Of a DNA stretch of 64,000 nucleotides, positions 42,533-52,464 are shown piece after piece. The notes under the pieces were generated by a model that was not told where the DNA came from, did no database searches, and saw only the letters and a program-made list of their open reading frames with translations. Origin of the DNA: an uncultured bacterium (GTDB lineage Bacteria; Hydrothermota; Hydrothermia; UBA1063; CAJXJZ01). The position numbers and the translations under genes were made by a program. Location of the stretch: contig CAJXJZ010000004.1 of assembly GCA_913055745.1 (NCBI GenBank), forward strand, positions 23,952 through 87,951. The letters are read 5' to 3'. Positions within the stretch are counted from its first letter, which is position 1. Each line of letters opens with the position of its first letter.

Positions 42533-45139
42533 ATGGAAGGTGCAGCACTTTTGATCGGCATAATGTTTGCAATACATCCTGCAAAAAATGTTCAACGCAG
42601 GATAAAGACAATAACTTCTAAGATTCAGGAATACAGGGCAAAGGGTGAAATAGAAAAAATAAACAATCTCATATATAAAGGGCGGATGGCTAAAGATACC
42701 TCGTACACTATTCAAGGCGTAGTTACGGATACAAATAATCAACCCATTATAGCAGGTTGCTATGTATATATTTACGATGCATACAGTGGCAATCTACTTC
42801 ATACGCTCTTTCCAGATATAAACGGAGAGTATATAGACACCCTTCCCAAAGGTGCATACATCATCCAGGCACAGGGAGATATGTATCCCACATTTTATTA
42901 CACTCAAAATGGAGGCACAGAAAGGATTGAGGATGCTGAGATACTCTGGCTCTTGCAGGATACGAACAATATAAACCTTAGAATACCCGATGGGAATGTA
43001 ATAACAGGACATCTTTATGATACAACAGGAACGCCCATAGGTAATGTATATGGCTCTGCCGCATTAGTGGACACCATCTCTAAAACAGTTATTTATAAGC
43101 CCCTTTCAACAGACACAACAGGGTACTACATGATAGAGGGCATAAACAGGGGTGATTTCAAGATAAAGTACTATGTATCAGGCTATACAAATACATTCTA
43201 TGGTAATACAACAAACTGGTTCAATGCCCATGTGCTCACATTTTCCTCATGGGGAGATACCCTAAGTGGCATTGATGTAAACCTCAATGGAAGTGGAAGT
43301 GGGACACAACAAGGCAATGGTGTTATCACAGGTCTCTTGCTTTCCGATACCAATGATACCGTACGAGATCCATGGCCCTGGGCAATGGTCTTTGATGCAA
43401 ATACAAACGCCTATGTCTATGCCACATTTGACTATGATTCTACAACAGGGGTCTATACTATAAGCGAACTTCCAACAGGCACCTACAAGGTGAGAATAGA
43501 CCCATCAGACTATCTTCCACAGTTTTACAACGATAAGGACAGCATTCAGGTAGCAGACCCAATAAGCGTTACAGATGGCGACACAACACATAACATCAAT
43601 TTCTACTTTCATAGAGGAGGAGCAGTTTCAGGCATGATTGTGGACACAGATGGCTATGGGTACACTGGCGCCTATTATATAGACTTTTACAACAGCCATA
43701 CAGGTGACCTCGTATATAGCGAATTTGGAAGTACACCTGACGGTAATTTTACAACAGGCACAGACCTTGAGACAGGAACATATAAGGTATCCGTTTATCC
43801 AACGGATATAGGCACATCCCAGTGGTATAAAGGCGCCCATTCCTTTGAAACAGCAGACACCCTTGTGGTAACAGCACCCTATACGACAAGTGGTATAAAC
43901 TTTGATTTTTCTGGCTGGACAGGCATAATATCAGGCACAGTAAGGGATATAGATGGGAATCCCATCAAGTCTTATGTTGATGTGTATTTTGGAGATGTAA
44001 ACGAATTTGTAAGTGAGGCAACTACAGATGATAGCGGGCACTTTGTTGTATCACATCTTCCCGCAGCATCGTACACCATCTACATTACTCCTTATGGCAA
44101 CGATACCCTCTATTACCTTTACATGGGACAGTGGTATGATGGGCAGCCGTCATGGACAAATGCCACAAGGATAACCTTAAACCAGGGAGATAGCGTAGAT
44201 GTTAATATAACACTCCAAAAAGGGGGAAGGTTTGTTGGCAGTGTCATAGATTCCATTACAGGACAAAAAATCCCAAGAGATGAACACGACTTTACGATAC
44301 TGTTTTTCAAAGATGGTACGGATAAACCCTACCGAGCGGATCTTTGTTCTTATGGCACTTTTGAAAGCGATGTCTTGTTCCAGGGCTCTTATAAGATGTT
44401 GCTTTTACCAATATCCAGTTATGACACATCCCAAAATGCACCTTTGGACTACAACCCATATCATTTTGAATTCTATAATGAAAGTTTAAATTATTCCAAC
44501 GCCACCAGTTTAAACCTCATGCCAGACTCAATTATTATATGCGATTTTAATACCACAAAGGTCCCGGGTGCTATTGAAGGACATGTTATGAATGGCTCAA
44601 ATCCATTAAGTGGAGCATATTATTATGTTATTGCTATCAATACAGAAGGGTATCCAGTGGCTATATTTGAAACATCCGATACATCGTACTATCACATAGG
44701 TGGGCTTGTCCCGGGTAATTACTATCTTTATCTGTGGCCATACGGACTTTGGTATAACCAGGTCTATTATCCCATTGATATAGAAAAAATGCCCTACAAT
44801 ATTCCGCAGAATGCAGAGGCAATAAGTGTTGGTTCACAAACAGTAACTGATATTAATTTTGATATAACAAATATTAGAGAACATGGGGGCAAAGATATAT
44901 CTCTGCCTAAGATTAGCACAATTATTAAGGGAAACATGCTCTTTATCTCATCAGCGCAAAAAGTAGCATCTGTAAAAGTCTTTGATGTAAATGGTAGAGA
45001 GATCACCCATGCTTTTAACAAGGATAAGAACTCTCATCTTAGGATACAACTTAATAGGATTCAAAGCGGCATATACTTCGTCGCACTCTGTATTGACAAC
45101 GGAAAGAAGATACTTAAAAAAGTGATGATATTAAAATAG
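42533..45139 (+). CDS. Large secreted repeat protein with T9SS-like sorting domain
   Basis: 868 residues starting three bases after polX, with CAGGAGGTGAG before the ATG. The N-terminus (MEGAALLIGIMFAIHPAKN) is a possible signal peptide. At least six carboxypeptidase-regulatory-like beta-sandwich repeats follow, each beginning with a phrase such as ITGHLYDTTGTPIGN, ITGLLLSDTNDTVRD, ISGTVRDIDGNPIKS or IEGHVMNGSNPLSG. It ends with VASVKVFDVNGREITHAFNK and GIYFVALCIDNGKKILKKVM, a textbook type A sorting-domain pattern. A cell-surface adhesin or scaffold is plausible. No catalytic motif recognised. Confidence 0.75.
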   Translation: MEGAALLIGIMFAIHPAKNVQRRIKTITSKIQEYRAKGEIEKINNLIYKGRMAKDTSYTIQGVVTDTNNQPIIAGCYVYIYDAYSGNLLHTLFPDINGEYIDTLPKGAYIIQAQGDMYPTFYYTQNGGTERIEDAEILWLLQDTNNINLRIPDGNVITGHLYDTTGTPIGNVYGSAALVDTISKTVIYKPLSTDTTGYYMIEGINRGDFKIKYYVSGYTNTFYGNTTNWFNAHVLTFSSWGDTLSGIDVNLNGSGSGTQQGNGVITGLLLSDTNDTVRDPWPWAMVFDANTNAYVYATFDYDSTTGVYTISELPTGTYKVRIDPSDYLPQFYNDKDSIQVADPISVTDGDTTHNINFYFHRGGAVSGMIVDTDGYGYTGAYYIDFYNSHTGDLVYSEFGSTPDGNFTTGTDLETGTYKVSVYPTDIGTSQWYKGAHSFETADTLVVTAPYTTSGINFDFSGWTGIISGTVRDIDGNPIKSYVDVYFGDVNEFVSEATTDDSGHFVVSHLPAASYTIYITPYGNDTLYYLYMGQWYDGQPSWTNATRITLNQGDSVDVNITLQKGGRFVGSVIDSITGQKIPRDEHDFTILFFKDGTDKPYRADLCSYGTFESDVLFQGSYKMLLLPISSYDTSQNAPLDYNPYHFEFYNESLNYSNATSLNLMPDSIIICDFNTTKVPGAIEGHVMNGSNPLSGAYYYVIAINTEGYPVAIFETSDTSYYHIGGLVPGNYYLYLWPYGLWYNQVYYPIDIEKMPYNIPQNAEAISVGSQTVTDINFDITNIREHGGKDISLPKISTIIKGNMLFISSAQKVASVKVFDVNGREITHAFNKDKNSHLRIQLNRIQSGIYFVALCIDNGKKILKKVMILK

Positions 45140-45144
45140 GTGTT

Positions 45145-45173
45145 TTGACTTTCCAGAAGGGATAAGTTAAAAT
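45145..45173 (+). promoter_or_regulatory. Promoter of the ABC/gcvPB/polysaccharide unit, leaderless
   Basis: TTGACT (45145-45150), a 17-base spacer and TAAAAT (45168-45173), seven bases before the ATG at 45181. This is the clearest example of the leaderless geometry in the window. Confidence 0.75.
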
Positions 45174-45180
45174 TAAGCAC

Positions 45181-46122
45181 ATGAAAGGACTAAAAGCATA
45201 TATAATACCACTACTTTTTTTAAGTCCAGCACTCTTGCTCCTTATCGTCTTTAGGTTCTTCCCTATACTATATGCGTTCTTATTGAGTTTTCAGGATTGG
45301 GGCATTGGCGGTTCAAAAGGCTTTATAGGGCTTTTAAACTATAAATGGCTTCTTCAGGACCCATTTTTCTGGCAGTCATTCTGGAACACCATAAACTACG
45401 CTATCATAGCCGTTCCTTTGAGTATTATTGTTTCTCTTTTTATCGCATCTTTGTTAAACAAAGGCCTTAAGGCACTTGGACTTTACAGAACAATCTACTT
45501 CCTGCCGGTCATCACCTCAATGGTAGCCGTATCAATAATATGGAAATGGATGTACGACCCTCAAAGAGGTGTATTTAACTATTTTCTAACACTCCTTGGC
45601 ATGCACCCTCTAAAATGGCTTGAGGAGCCCAGAGGTATAATTGAACTCATTGTTGGAAAGGAACTCCCATATCTTATAAAAGGGCCATCCTTAGCACTTG
45701 TATCAATAGCGATAATGAGCGTCTGGAAATCTATGGGATACAACATCGTTATATTTCTCGCTGGACTAAAGAATATCCCTGATGTTTACTATGAGGCAGC
45801 AAAGATTGATGGTGCAGGACCCTGGCAAAGGATAAAGAATGTCACACTTCCCTTGCTTTCTCCAACTACATTCTATGTTACAATAATGACAACCATTGCC
45901 TCACTGCAGATATTTGCTCCTATCTGGCTCATGACAGGACCACCCCCTGGCGGGCCTCTCGGAAGAACATCAGTAGTTATTTATTATCTATACCAAAAAG
46001 GTTATGAGGAGTATCAGGTAGGTTATGGCACAGCGATTGCTTTCGTATTTTTCCTGTTCATTTTAGCAATAACCATATTCCAAAAAACTGTACTTGAAAA
46101 GAAGGTTTATTATGAAGTTTAA
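45181..46122 (+). CDS. Sugar ABC transporter permease, MalF/UgpA type
   Basis: 313 residues with about six to eight membrane helices. The EAA loop YYEAAKIDGAGPWQRIKNVT LPLL is present near residue 205-228 and contacts the ATPase. It belongs to the CUT1 family of carbohydrate importers. The partner permease follows, but no solute-binding protein or ATPase is nearby, so they must be encoded elsewhere (a shared MsmK-like ATPase is common). The substrate cannot be told. Confidence 0.88.
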   Translation: MKGLKAYIIPLLFLSPALLLLIVFRFFPILYAFLLSFQDWGIGGSKGFIGLLNYKWLLQDPFFWQSFWNTINYAIIAVPLSIIVSLFIASLLNKGLKALGLYRTIYFLPVITSMVAVSIIWKWMYDPQRGVFNYFLTLLGMHPLKWLEEPRGIIELIVGKELPYLIKGPSLALVSIAIMSVWKSMGYNIVIFLAGLKNIPDVYYEAAKIDGAGPWQRIKNVTLPLLSPTTFYVTIMTTIASLQIFAPIWLMTGPPPGGPLGRTSVVIYYLYQKGYEEYQVGYGTAIAFVFFLFILAITIFQKTVLEKKVYYEV

Positions 46123-46939
46123 AAACATACTCTCAAAGATCATCATATACACGATTGTAATCTCGGGCGCACTTTTTTCTCTCCTTCCATTCTTGTGGAT
46201 GATCTCTACCTCTTTTAAGACACAGAGAGAAGCCATCCAAATTCCCCCCACATGGATCCCTAAGTTATTTACCTTAGATGCTTACAAAATGGTGTGGACA
46301 AAAATATCATTCCCGAGATACCTCTATGTATCTACTGTTATAACGGTATTCACACTCTTAGGAGTTGTTTTAACTTCACTACTTGCAGCGTATGCGTTTT
46401 CATGGTTTAAGTTCAAAGGAAGGGAAACACTATTTGTTTCTCTTCTTGCACTGATGATGGTGCCCATTCCTGTATATGTAATCCCTCTTTTCATCCTCGT
46501 ACAGTACCTTGGTTGGCTTGACACATATTATGCACTTATTGTTCCATGGTCTGTTAATATATTTGCCATATTTCTTTTAAGGCAGCATATGCGTAGTATT
46601 CCTAAGGACCTTTATGATGCCGCCATTATAGATGGATGCGGGCGTTTGTGTTTTCTTTTTAGGATAATCCTACCCCTTATAAAGCCTGCTGTGGTCACCA
46701 TATCTATTTTCAATATAATAGGCTCATGGAATGCCTTTATGTGGCCCCTTATGGTGGTAAACAGCAACAAAATGAGACCTATTCAGGTTGGACTTGCTTA
46801 CTTCTCTCAAGGAGAAAGCACAAACTATCCTGCATTGATGGCTGCGTCATTTATCGCCATCTTACCACTCGTTATTTTATTCTTTATTGCACAGAAACAG
46901 ATTGTGGCAAGTTATGCCAAAAGTGGTTTAAAAGGCTAA
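46112..46939 (+). CDS. Sugar ABC transporter permease, MalG type
   Basis: 275 residues from the ATG at 46112 (GAAGG six bases upstream); an in-frame TTG at 46094 is less likely. Six membrane helices; EAA loop YDAAIIDGCGRLCFLFRIIL. It pairs with the preceding MalF-type permease (11-base overlap) to form the CUT1 transmembrane channel. gcvPB follows after 12 bases with its own AAAGGAGG. Confidence 0.88.
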   Translation: MKFKNILSKIIIYTIVISGALFSLLPFLWMISTSFKTQREAIQIPPTWIPKLFTLDAYKMVWTKISFPRYLYVSTVITVFTLLGVVLTSLLAAYAFSWFKFKGRETLFVSLLALMMVPIPVYVIPLFILVQYLGWLDTYYALIVPWSVNIFAIFLLRQHMRSIPKDLYDAAIIDGCGRLCFLFRIILPLIKPAVVTISIFNIIGSWNAFMWPLMVVNSNKMRPIQVGLAYFSQGESTNYPALMAASFIAILPLVILFFIAQKQIVASYAKSGLKG

Positions 46940-46951
46940 AGGAGGTATAGG

Positions 46952-48427
46952 ATGTATATCAAGGAGGATAATATATTCTCTCGTTCAAAAAAAGGGAAAA
47001 AAGGTTATACCATTTTGGAAGAAAATGCATCTTTGTCCTTGTTTGATAAGTACAAGGATGAGCTCGCAACATTTACAAGCAATGAAGAACCAAATCTCCC
47101 GGAGTTATCTGAGCCTGATGTAATAAGGCATTTCGTAAGACTTTCCAACATGAACTATAATGTTGACCTTGGTTTTTATCCACTTGGCTCCTGTACAATG
47201 AAATACAATCCCAAGATTAATGAAGAAGTCGCCTCCTTAGATGGATTTAAAGAACTTCATCCTGAGCAGCCTGACTATACGGTTCAAGGGGCTCTCAGAA
47301 TTATGCATGAACTTGCAACATATCTTGCTATTATAAGCGGTATGGACGCTATTACACTTGAACCTGCTGCAGGGGCACATGGAGAATTAACGGGCATAAA
47401 GATTATTAAGAAATACCATGAAAAAAACGGGGAAAAGAGGAAGTACATCTTGATTCCTGACTCTGCACACGGCACAAACCCTGCATCAACCCAATTGGCA
47501 GGATACACGGCAAAAACCATAAAATCCAATGACCTTGGGATGATAGATATTGAGGCCCTTCAGAAGCATCTTAATGAAGAAGTGGCCGGCCTAATGGTAA
47601 CAAATCCCAATACACTCGGGATATTTGAAAAAGACATAAAACAGATTGCCGATATGGTACATGCAAAAGGCGCACTTATGTATATGGATGGTGCAAACCT
47701 TAATGCACTGTTAGGCTATATACGGCCTGCAGATTTAGGTTTTGATGTACTACATTTTAACTTGCACAAAACCTTTTCCACACCACATGGCGGTGGTGGA
47801 CCTGGTAGTGGTGCAATTGGTGTAAAGGCATATTTAAAAGAATTTCTCCCAGGATATGAGATTTTAAAAGAAAATGGTAGGTATGTGAAAAGGCGTCATG
47901 GTAAAAATTCAATAGGGAAGATACTTGCCTTTATGGGACATTTTACTGTGATGGTGAGGGCTTACGCATATATAAGGATGATTGGGAGAGAACATCTAAG
48001 AGAGATTGCAGAAAACGCTGTAATTAATGCAAATTATCTTAAAAAACTCGTAAAGGATGCGGGATACAAAGTGCCATATGATTCAATTACAATGCATGAG
48101 TTTGTCGCCTCAGCCATGCAAATAAAGAAAAAATATGGTATAAAAGCACTGGATATAGCAAAAAGGCTCCTCGACTTTGGATTTCATGCCCCGACTGTGT
48201 ACTTCCCCCTTATAGTTCATGAGGCCCTTATGATAGAACCCACAGAAACAGAGTCAAAGGAAACCCTTGAAGCCTTTGCTAAAGCGTTGAAAGAGATACT
48301 AAAAGAGGCGGAGGAGAACCCCGAAGTGTTAAAGAGCGCGCCTCACAATACCCCTGTGGGAAGGCTCAATGATGCATATGCTGTGAAGCATCTACGGTTA
48401 AAATACGAGGAAAAAGATGAAAGATAA
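46952..48427 (+). CDS. gcvPB: Glycine dehydrogenase (decarboxylating) subunit 2
   Basis: 491 residues, the beta subunit of the split P-protein that decarboxylates glycine with PLP. The PLP lysine is Lys273 in HFNLHKTFSTPHGGGGPG. YPLGSCTMKYNP and EPAAGAHGELTG are further signatures. The partner subunit GcvPA and the H and T proteins are not in the window. It sits between sugar permeases and the polysaccharide genes, with a good ribosome site, so its own translation is assured. It overlaps the next gene by 11 bases. Confidence 0.94.
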   Translation: MYIKEDNIFSRSKKGKKGYTILEENASLSLFDKYKDELATFTSNEEPNLPELSEPDVIRHFVRLSNMNYNVDLGFYPLGSCTMKYNPKINEEVASLDGFKELHPEQPDYTVQGALRIMHELATYLAIISGMDAITLEPAAGAHGELTGIKIIKKYHEKNGEKRKYILIPDSAHGTNPASTQLAGYTAKTIKSNDLGMIDIEALQKHLNEEVAGLMVTNPNTLGIFEKDIKQIADMVHAKGALMYMDGANLNALLGYIRPADLGFDVLHFNLHKTFSTPHGGGGPGSGAIGVKAYLKEFLPGYEILKENGRYVKRRHGKNSIGKILAFMGHFTVMVRAYAYIRMIGREHLREIAENAVINANYLKKLVKDAGYKVPYDSITMHEFVASAMQIKKKYGIKALDIAKRLLDFGFHAPTVYFPLIVHEALMIEPTETESKETLEAFAKALKEILKEAEENPEVLKSAPHNTPVGRLNDAYAVKHLRLKYEEKDER

Positions 48428-49727
48428 AATACTACATAAAATAGAAAAGCGAGACATAAAACTCTCTGTTATTGGCCTCGGATATGTTGGTCTCCCACTT
48501 GCTACGGAATTTGCAAAGTCCAAAATACAAGTAATAGGATATGATACAGACGACAAAAAGGTTGAGAAGATTAACAATGGTATATCTTACATTAAAGATG
48601 TAAGTTCTGAGGAGTTAAAAAAACTCGTAGAAGAAGGCCTTTTATCTGCCACTTGCGATAGCACTATCTTAAGTGAAGTAGATGCAATACTTGTGGCTGT
48701 TCCAACCCCATTATCAAAAACAAAGGATCCTGATCTGAGTTATGTTTTAAAAGCAGCCCATGATGTTAAAAAGCATCTAAGAAAAGGACATATTGTATCA
48801 TTTGAAAGCACGACTTATCCTGGGACAACAGATGAAATAATCCTCCCGATACTTGAGGAAACAGGCCTCAAGGCCGGTAAGGACTTCTTCCTTGCATTCT
48901 CTCCTGAGCGCATAGACCCAGGTAACCCAAAATACACAGTGAAGAACACGCCTAAATTGGTTGGTGGCGTGGAACCATTCTCCACTCTTGTGGTAAGTAA
49001 ACTCTACTCTCTCGCTCTCTTAAATGTTGTACCTGTATCATCAGCAAAGGTTGCAGAGGCTGCAAAACTTCTTGAAAATACCTTTAGAAGCATCAATATA
49101 GGCCTTGCCAATGAAATGGCTATTATGTGCAATATACTGGGTATAGATGTCTGGGAGGTCATAGAGGCAGCCTCAACCAAGCCGTTCGGCTTCATGAAAT
49201 TTTATCCAGGCCCGGGTATTGGGGGACACTGCATCCCTATAGACCCTATATATCTTTCATGGAAACTCAAGACATTTAACTATACCGCAAGGTTTATAGA
49301 GACAGCCACAGACATAAATTCAAATATGCCACGGTATGTTGTAGGCAGAATACAAGATGCACTAAATGAAAAGGCAAAAAGCGTTAAAGGCTCTCATATC
49401 CTTATACTCGGTGTCGCGTACAAAAAAGACATAGACGACCTGAGAGAATCACCAATACTTGACATAATAACAATCCTTGAAGAAAAAGGTGCCAATGTAG
49501 ACTATTTTGACCCACATGTGCCATGGGTGGATATAAATGGGAAACTCATCGAATCCAAGGGTACAGAGCCAGATTACTCGTCTTATGACATAGTAGTTTT
49601 AGGAACAGACCACTCCGCATTTGACTATGAGGGTATCTACAAGGCTTCCTCCTACATATTTGACACAAGAAACGCATTCAGAAATCATGGCATAAAAGAT
49701 ACAGAAGGTAAAATAGTAACCCTTTGA
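48417..49727 (+). CDS. UDP-sugar 6-dehydrogenase (WbpA/WecC-like)
   Basis: 436 residues. SVIGLGYVGLPLATEFAKSK binds NAD (about 17-36), and PGPGIGGHCIPIDPIYLSWK contains the catalytic Cys272. The PxPGIGGHCIPIDP form and the KDIDDLRESP motif match the UDP-GlcNAc/UDP-ManNAc dehydrogenase group. It oxidises a UDP-hexosamine to the uronic acid for polysaccharide synthesis. It opens the exopolysaccharide part of the operon. Confidence 0.9.
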   Translation: MKDKILHKIEKRDIKLSVIGLGYVGLPLATEFAKSKIQVIGYDTDDKKVEKINNGISYIKDVSSEELKKLVEEGLLSATCDSTILSEVDAILVAVPTPLSKTKDPDLSYVLKAAHDVKKHLRKGHIVSFESTTYPGTTDEIILPILEETGLKAGKDFFLAFSPERIDPGNPKYTVKNTPKLVGGVEPFSTLVVSKLYSLALLNVVPVSSAKVAEAAKLLENTFRSINIGLANEMAIMCNILGIDVWEVIEAASTKPFGFMKFYPGPGIGGHCIPIDPIYLSWKLKTFNYTARFIETATDINSNMPRYVVGRIQDALNEKAKSVKGSHILILGVAYKKDIDDLRESPILDIITILEEKGANVDYFDPHVPWVDINGKLIESKGTEPDYSSYDIVVLGTDHSAFDYEGIYKASSYIFDTRNAFRNHGIKDTEGKIVTL

Positions 49728-51841
49728 TGCTCATTCCACTTATTCTTACTTTTATTTCGTCCTTTCCATCCAATGTACCGCTCAACATCTCAAAGAACGC
49801 TATAGCAAATGAAGTAAATCAAAAAGTCCCTCAAATTTCCCAAGGTCCTGTAACCTTTTACAATGACACACTCCTATCTCCAATAGAATCCATGTTCATA
49901 AAAATAACACATAAAAAATACCTGAGGCAGGTTGGATACAGTAGTTTAAGGAATAGAGGAAATGCGCAAAATGTAGATCTTATGATCCCACCTCATTACA
50001 GGTTCGACATAGGAGATGAAATAATTGTATATATGACAGGAAGTTTAGAAAATACTGTAAGATGTATTGTTGATAAATCAGGTATGATTTTTCTGCCAGG
50101 GATCGGCACTGTGAATGCAGCAGGTCTCACTTTACATGAACTCGAAGAAAAATTAAATACACTTGCAGGAGAAAAATGGTCCAATGTTAAGATTACTATT
50201 TCACCAGGCAGGATACACGGGATAAAGGTATATCTCACAGGTGAAGTATATAACCCTGGTGCCTATGTTTTAAGAGCCCATACCACTTTAATTGACCTTA
50301 TTCTTTTAGCAGGTGGCATATTAAAAACAGGAACTCTCAGAAACATTCACGTAATACATACAGACGGCAGAACATCTTCTGTTGACCTATATCCTTATAT
50401 ATTTGGAGGCAAGGCAAAACTCCCGCATCTAAATGATGGTGATATCGTTGTTGTGTCTACCTTTAAAGATGTCATAGCAGTAGATGGATGCGTGCATAGA
50501 AAGGGATTATATGAAATAAACAAAAAAGGTACGACTTTAAGAGACATACTAAGTTGGGCAGGTGTCCTTCCCTTCTCTCAACACAGGGCTGAAATCCATA
50601 GAATAAAAGAGGATAGCATCCAAATATTTTCTGTATCAAGTAAGGATTATAAGAAGGTAATACTTATGCCCGGGGATTATGTTTTTGTTCCCTATGCAAG
50701 ATTGAACAAAGGTGGTTATGTATTTATAAAAGGCAATGTAAAAAATCAAGGCTATTATACCTATCATAGAGGTATGAAACTATCAAACCTAATAAAAAAA
50801 GCAGGTGGTTTTCTCTATCCTCCATATAGAGAACTTCTTATCTTCAGAAGAGATACATTAACATACAAGACAATTAGCGTAAATTTAAATAACACAACGA
50901 GTTTTGTACTCCATGATGCAGATTCTGTTATTGTCTTTAAACAGGATGTCATAAACCAAAAAGAACCAATTACCATAAATGGATATGTTGAAAACCCGGG
51001 TCTTATAGAATGGAGCAAAAACCTCTCTGTAAAAAAGGCAGTACTCTCTGCCCTGCCAAGGGAAAATGCAAATCTGGAAAGTATTACGGTTTATTCAAAA
51101 CGCTCTGCAAAGGTTATGAAGTTTTCAAAAAACAATTGGGATTCCTTTTATCTTCTTCCAGGAGATATCGTATATGTACCGGAAGATACATTAAAACAAA
51201 ATGAAATACATGTGTTTGTAAAAGGAGAGGTAAAATATCCTGGCATTTACACACTTAAAAAGGGAAGCCTGCTCAAAGATGCCATCAAGGTGGCAGGAGG
51301 ACTCAAGGATAATGCTTACAAAGACGGCATATATATTAAAAGGACCTTGATTTCTCGGGAAAAAAATGCCTCCCTTACCAATGCAACCTTATATAACATA
51401 TTGACATTTAAAGAGGACACATCCCCTAATATCCCACCATATATATCTAAAATCATATCATCACGACTGGAAAATATCATTCCCTCTGATACAAGTATAC
51501 CCTTATTAAATGGAGATACCATTATTGTACCTCAATACACTCCATATATATACATAACAGGAGCAGTACTTAAGCCCTACACTACCTTGTATGAACCTGC
51601 ACTTAATATAAAAAAGGTCCTACGAAATGCGCCTCTTCATCCAAATGCCAATTCAAAAAAGGCCTTTGCTATATCCATAAACGGTAAGATACACCACAAA
51701 GATTTAAGGCCTGGCGATATAATATTTGTACCTTTTAAGACAAAGCACAAAACTTCAATGTTAAAAGACCTTACAACGTTGAGTACCATAATTTATCAGG
51801 TAGCCATGGGAGCGTATATCATCCACCAGATAACCCAATGA
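49727..51841 (+). CDS. Polysaccharide export protein with SLBB domains (Wza-like)
   Basis: 704 residues from the ATG at 49727; a TTG three bases earlier is an alternative. A signal peptide (MLIPLILTFISSFPS) precedes a Poly_export domain (YRFDIGDEIIVYMTGSLENT, then ISPGRIHGIKVYLTGEVYNP) and several SLBB repeats (GYVFIKGNVKNQGYYTYHRG, HVFVKGEVKYPGIYTLKKGS, ITGAVLKPYTTLYEP). It is twice the size of Wza owing to extra SLBB units. A lipobox Cys is not seen. It ends in a hydrophobic segment (LTTLSTIIYQVAMGAYIIHQ). Forms the periplasm-spanning/outer-membrane export channel. Confidence 0.85.
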   Translation: MLIPLILTFISSFPSNVPLNISKNAIANEVNQKVPQISQGPVTFYNDTLLSPIESMFIKITHKKYLRQVGYSSLRNRGNAQNVDLMIPPHYRFDIGDEIIVYMTGSLENTVRCIVDKSGMIFLPGIGTVNAAGLTLHELEEKLNTLAGEKWSNVKITISPGRIHGIKVYLTGEVYNPGAYVLRAHTTLIDLILLAGGILKTGTLRNIHVIHTDGRTSSVDLYPYIFGGKAKLPHLNDGDIVVVSTFKDVIAVDGCVHRKGLYEINKKGTTLRDILSWAGVLPFSQHRAEIHRIKEDSIQIFSVSSKDYKKVILMPGDYVFVPYARLNKGGYVFIKGNVKNQGYYTYHRGMKLSNLIKKAGGFLYPPYRELLIFRRDTLTYKTISVNLNNTTSFVLHDADSVIVFKQDVINQKEPITINGYVENPGLIEWSKNLSVKKAVLSALPRENANLESITVYSKRSAKVMKFSKNNWDSFYLLPGDIVYVPEDTLKQNEIHVFVKGEVKYPGIYTLKKGSLLKDAIKVAGGLKDNAYKDGIYIKRTLISREKNASLTNATLYNILTFKEDTSPNIPPYISKIISSRLENIIPSDTSIPLLNGDTIIVPQYTPYIYITGAVLKPYTTLYEPALNIKKVLRNAPLHPNANSKKAFAISINGKIHHKDLRPGDIIFVPFKTKHKTSMLKDLTTLSTIIYQVAMGAYIIHQITQ

Positions 51842-52464
51842 GTAAACAAAACATCTATAGAATAATTGGTGTTTTTTTTATATTTCAACTCTTTATTGTA
51901 ATATATACCCTCTCCCTTCCAAAAGAATATCTTTCATCTGCAACACTTTTGGCACCAGAATCAGAGAGCCCTGGTGTGGTACTAAACACGCCATATGGAC
52001 AACTTCAGAATCCTGAGCTATCACAGAATGCCTTATCAAGTGAGGCGATTATTGCCCTTTTAGAGAGCCGGCGTCTTGCAAAGAAGGTCATAAACAGATT
52101 TAAACTCTTTTCCATTTACAACACACAAAATGAAGAGATTGCACTAAAAAAATACTATAGCCATCTACAGGCATCCCTTGACCCAGAAAAAGGGATAATA
52201 AAAGTATCATTTATTTCAACAAAACCCACACTCTCAAGGGACATCGTTTTATATATGTTAAACCAACTTGATACACTTAACCAAACTCTAAAACTAACAT
52301 CCAGGAAGCCCCTTGCAAAAATAATTGACCTTCCAGATTTACCAAAGAGAAAATACAAGCCACACCTCTCGCATAACATTATAATTGGCACATTTGCCTA
52401 TTTTTCCATTGTTATTCTACTTTTTGCACTTTGGGATGTACTTGAGGGATTAAAGATTGAATGA
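51838..52464 (+). CDS. Wzz/chain-length-type membrane protein
   Basis: 208 residues with an N-terminal membrane helix (about 8-27) and a C-terminal one (about 180-200) flanking a periplasmic domain. SATLLAPESESPG and the LPDLPKRKYKPHLS segment before the last helix follow the Wzz pattern (Pro-rich Px2PxxPxxP-like). No tyrosine-kinase domain is fused. It should set polymer chain length with Wzy. ATGA overlaps on both sides. Confidence 0.75.
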   Translation: MSKQNIYRIIGVFFIFQLFIVIYTLSLPKEYLSSATLLAPESESPGVVLNTPYGQLQNPELSQNALSSEAIIALLESRRLAKKVINRFKLFSIYNTQNEEIALKKYYSHLQASLDPEKGIIKVSFISTKPTLSRDIVLYMLNQLDTLNQTLKLTSRKPLAKIIDLPDLPKRKYKPHLSHNIIIGTFAYFSIVILLFALWDVLEGLKIE

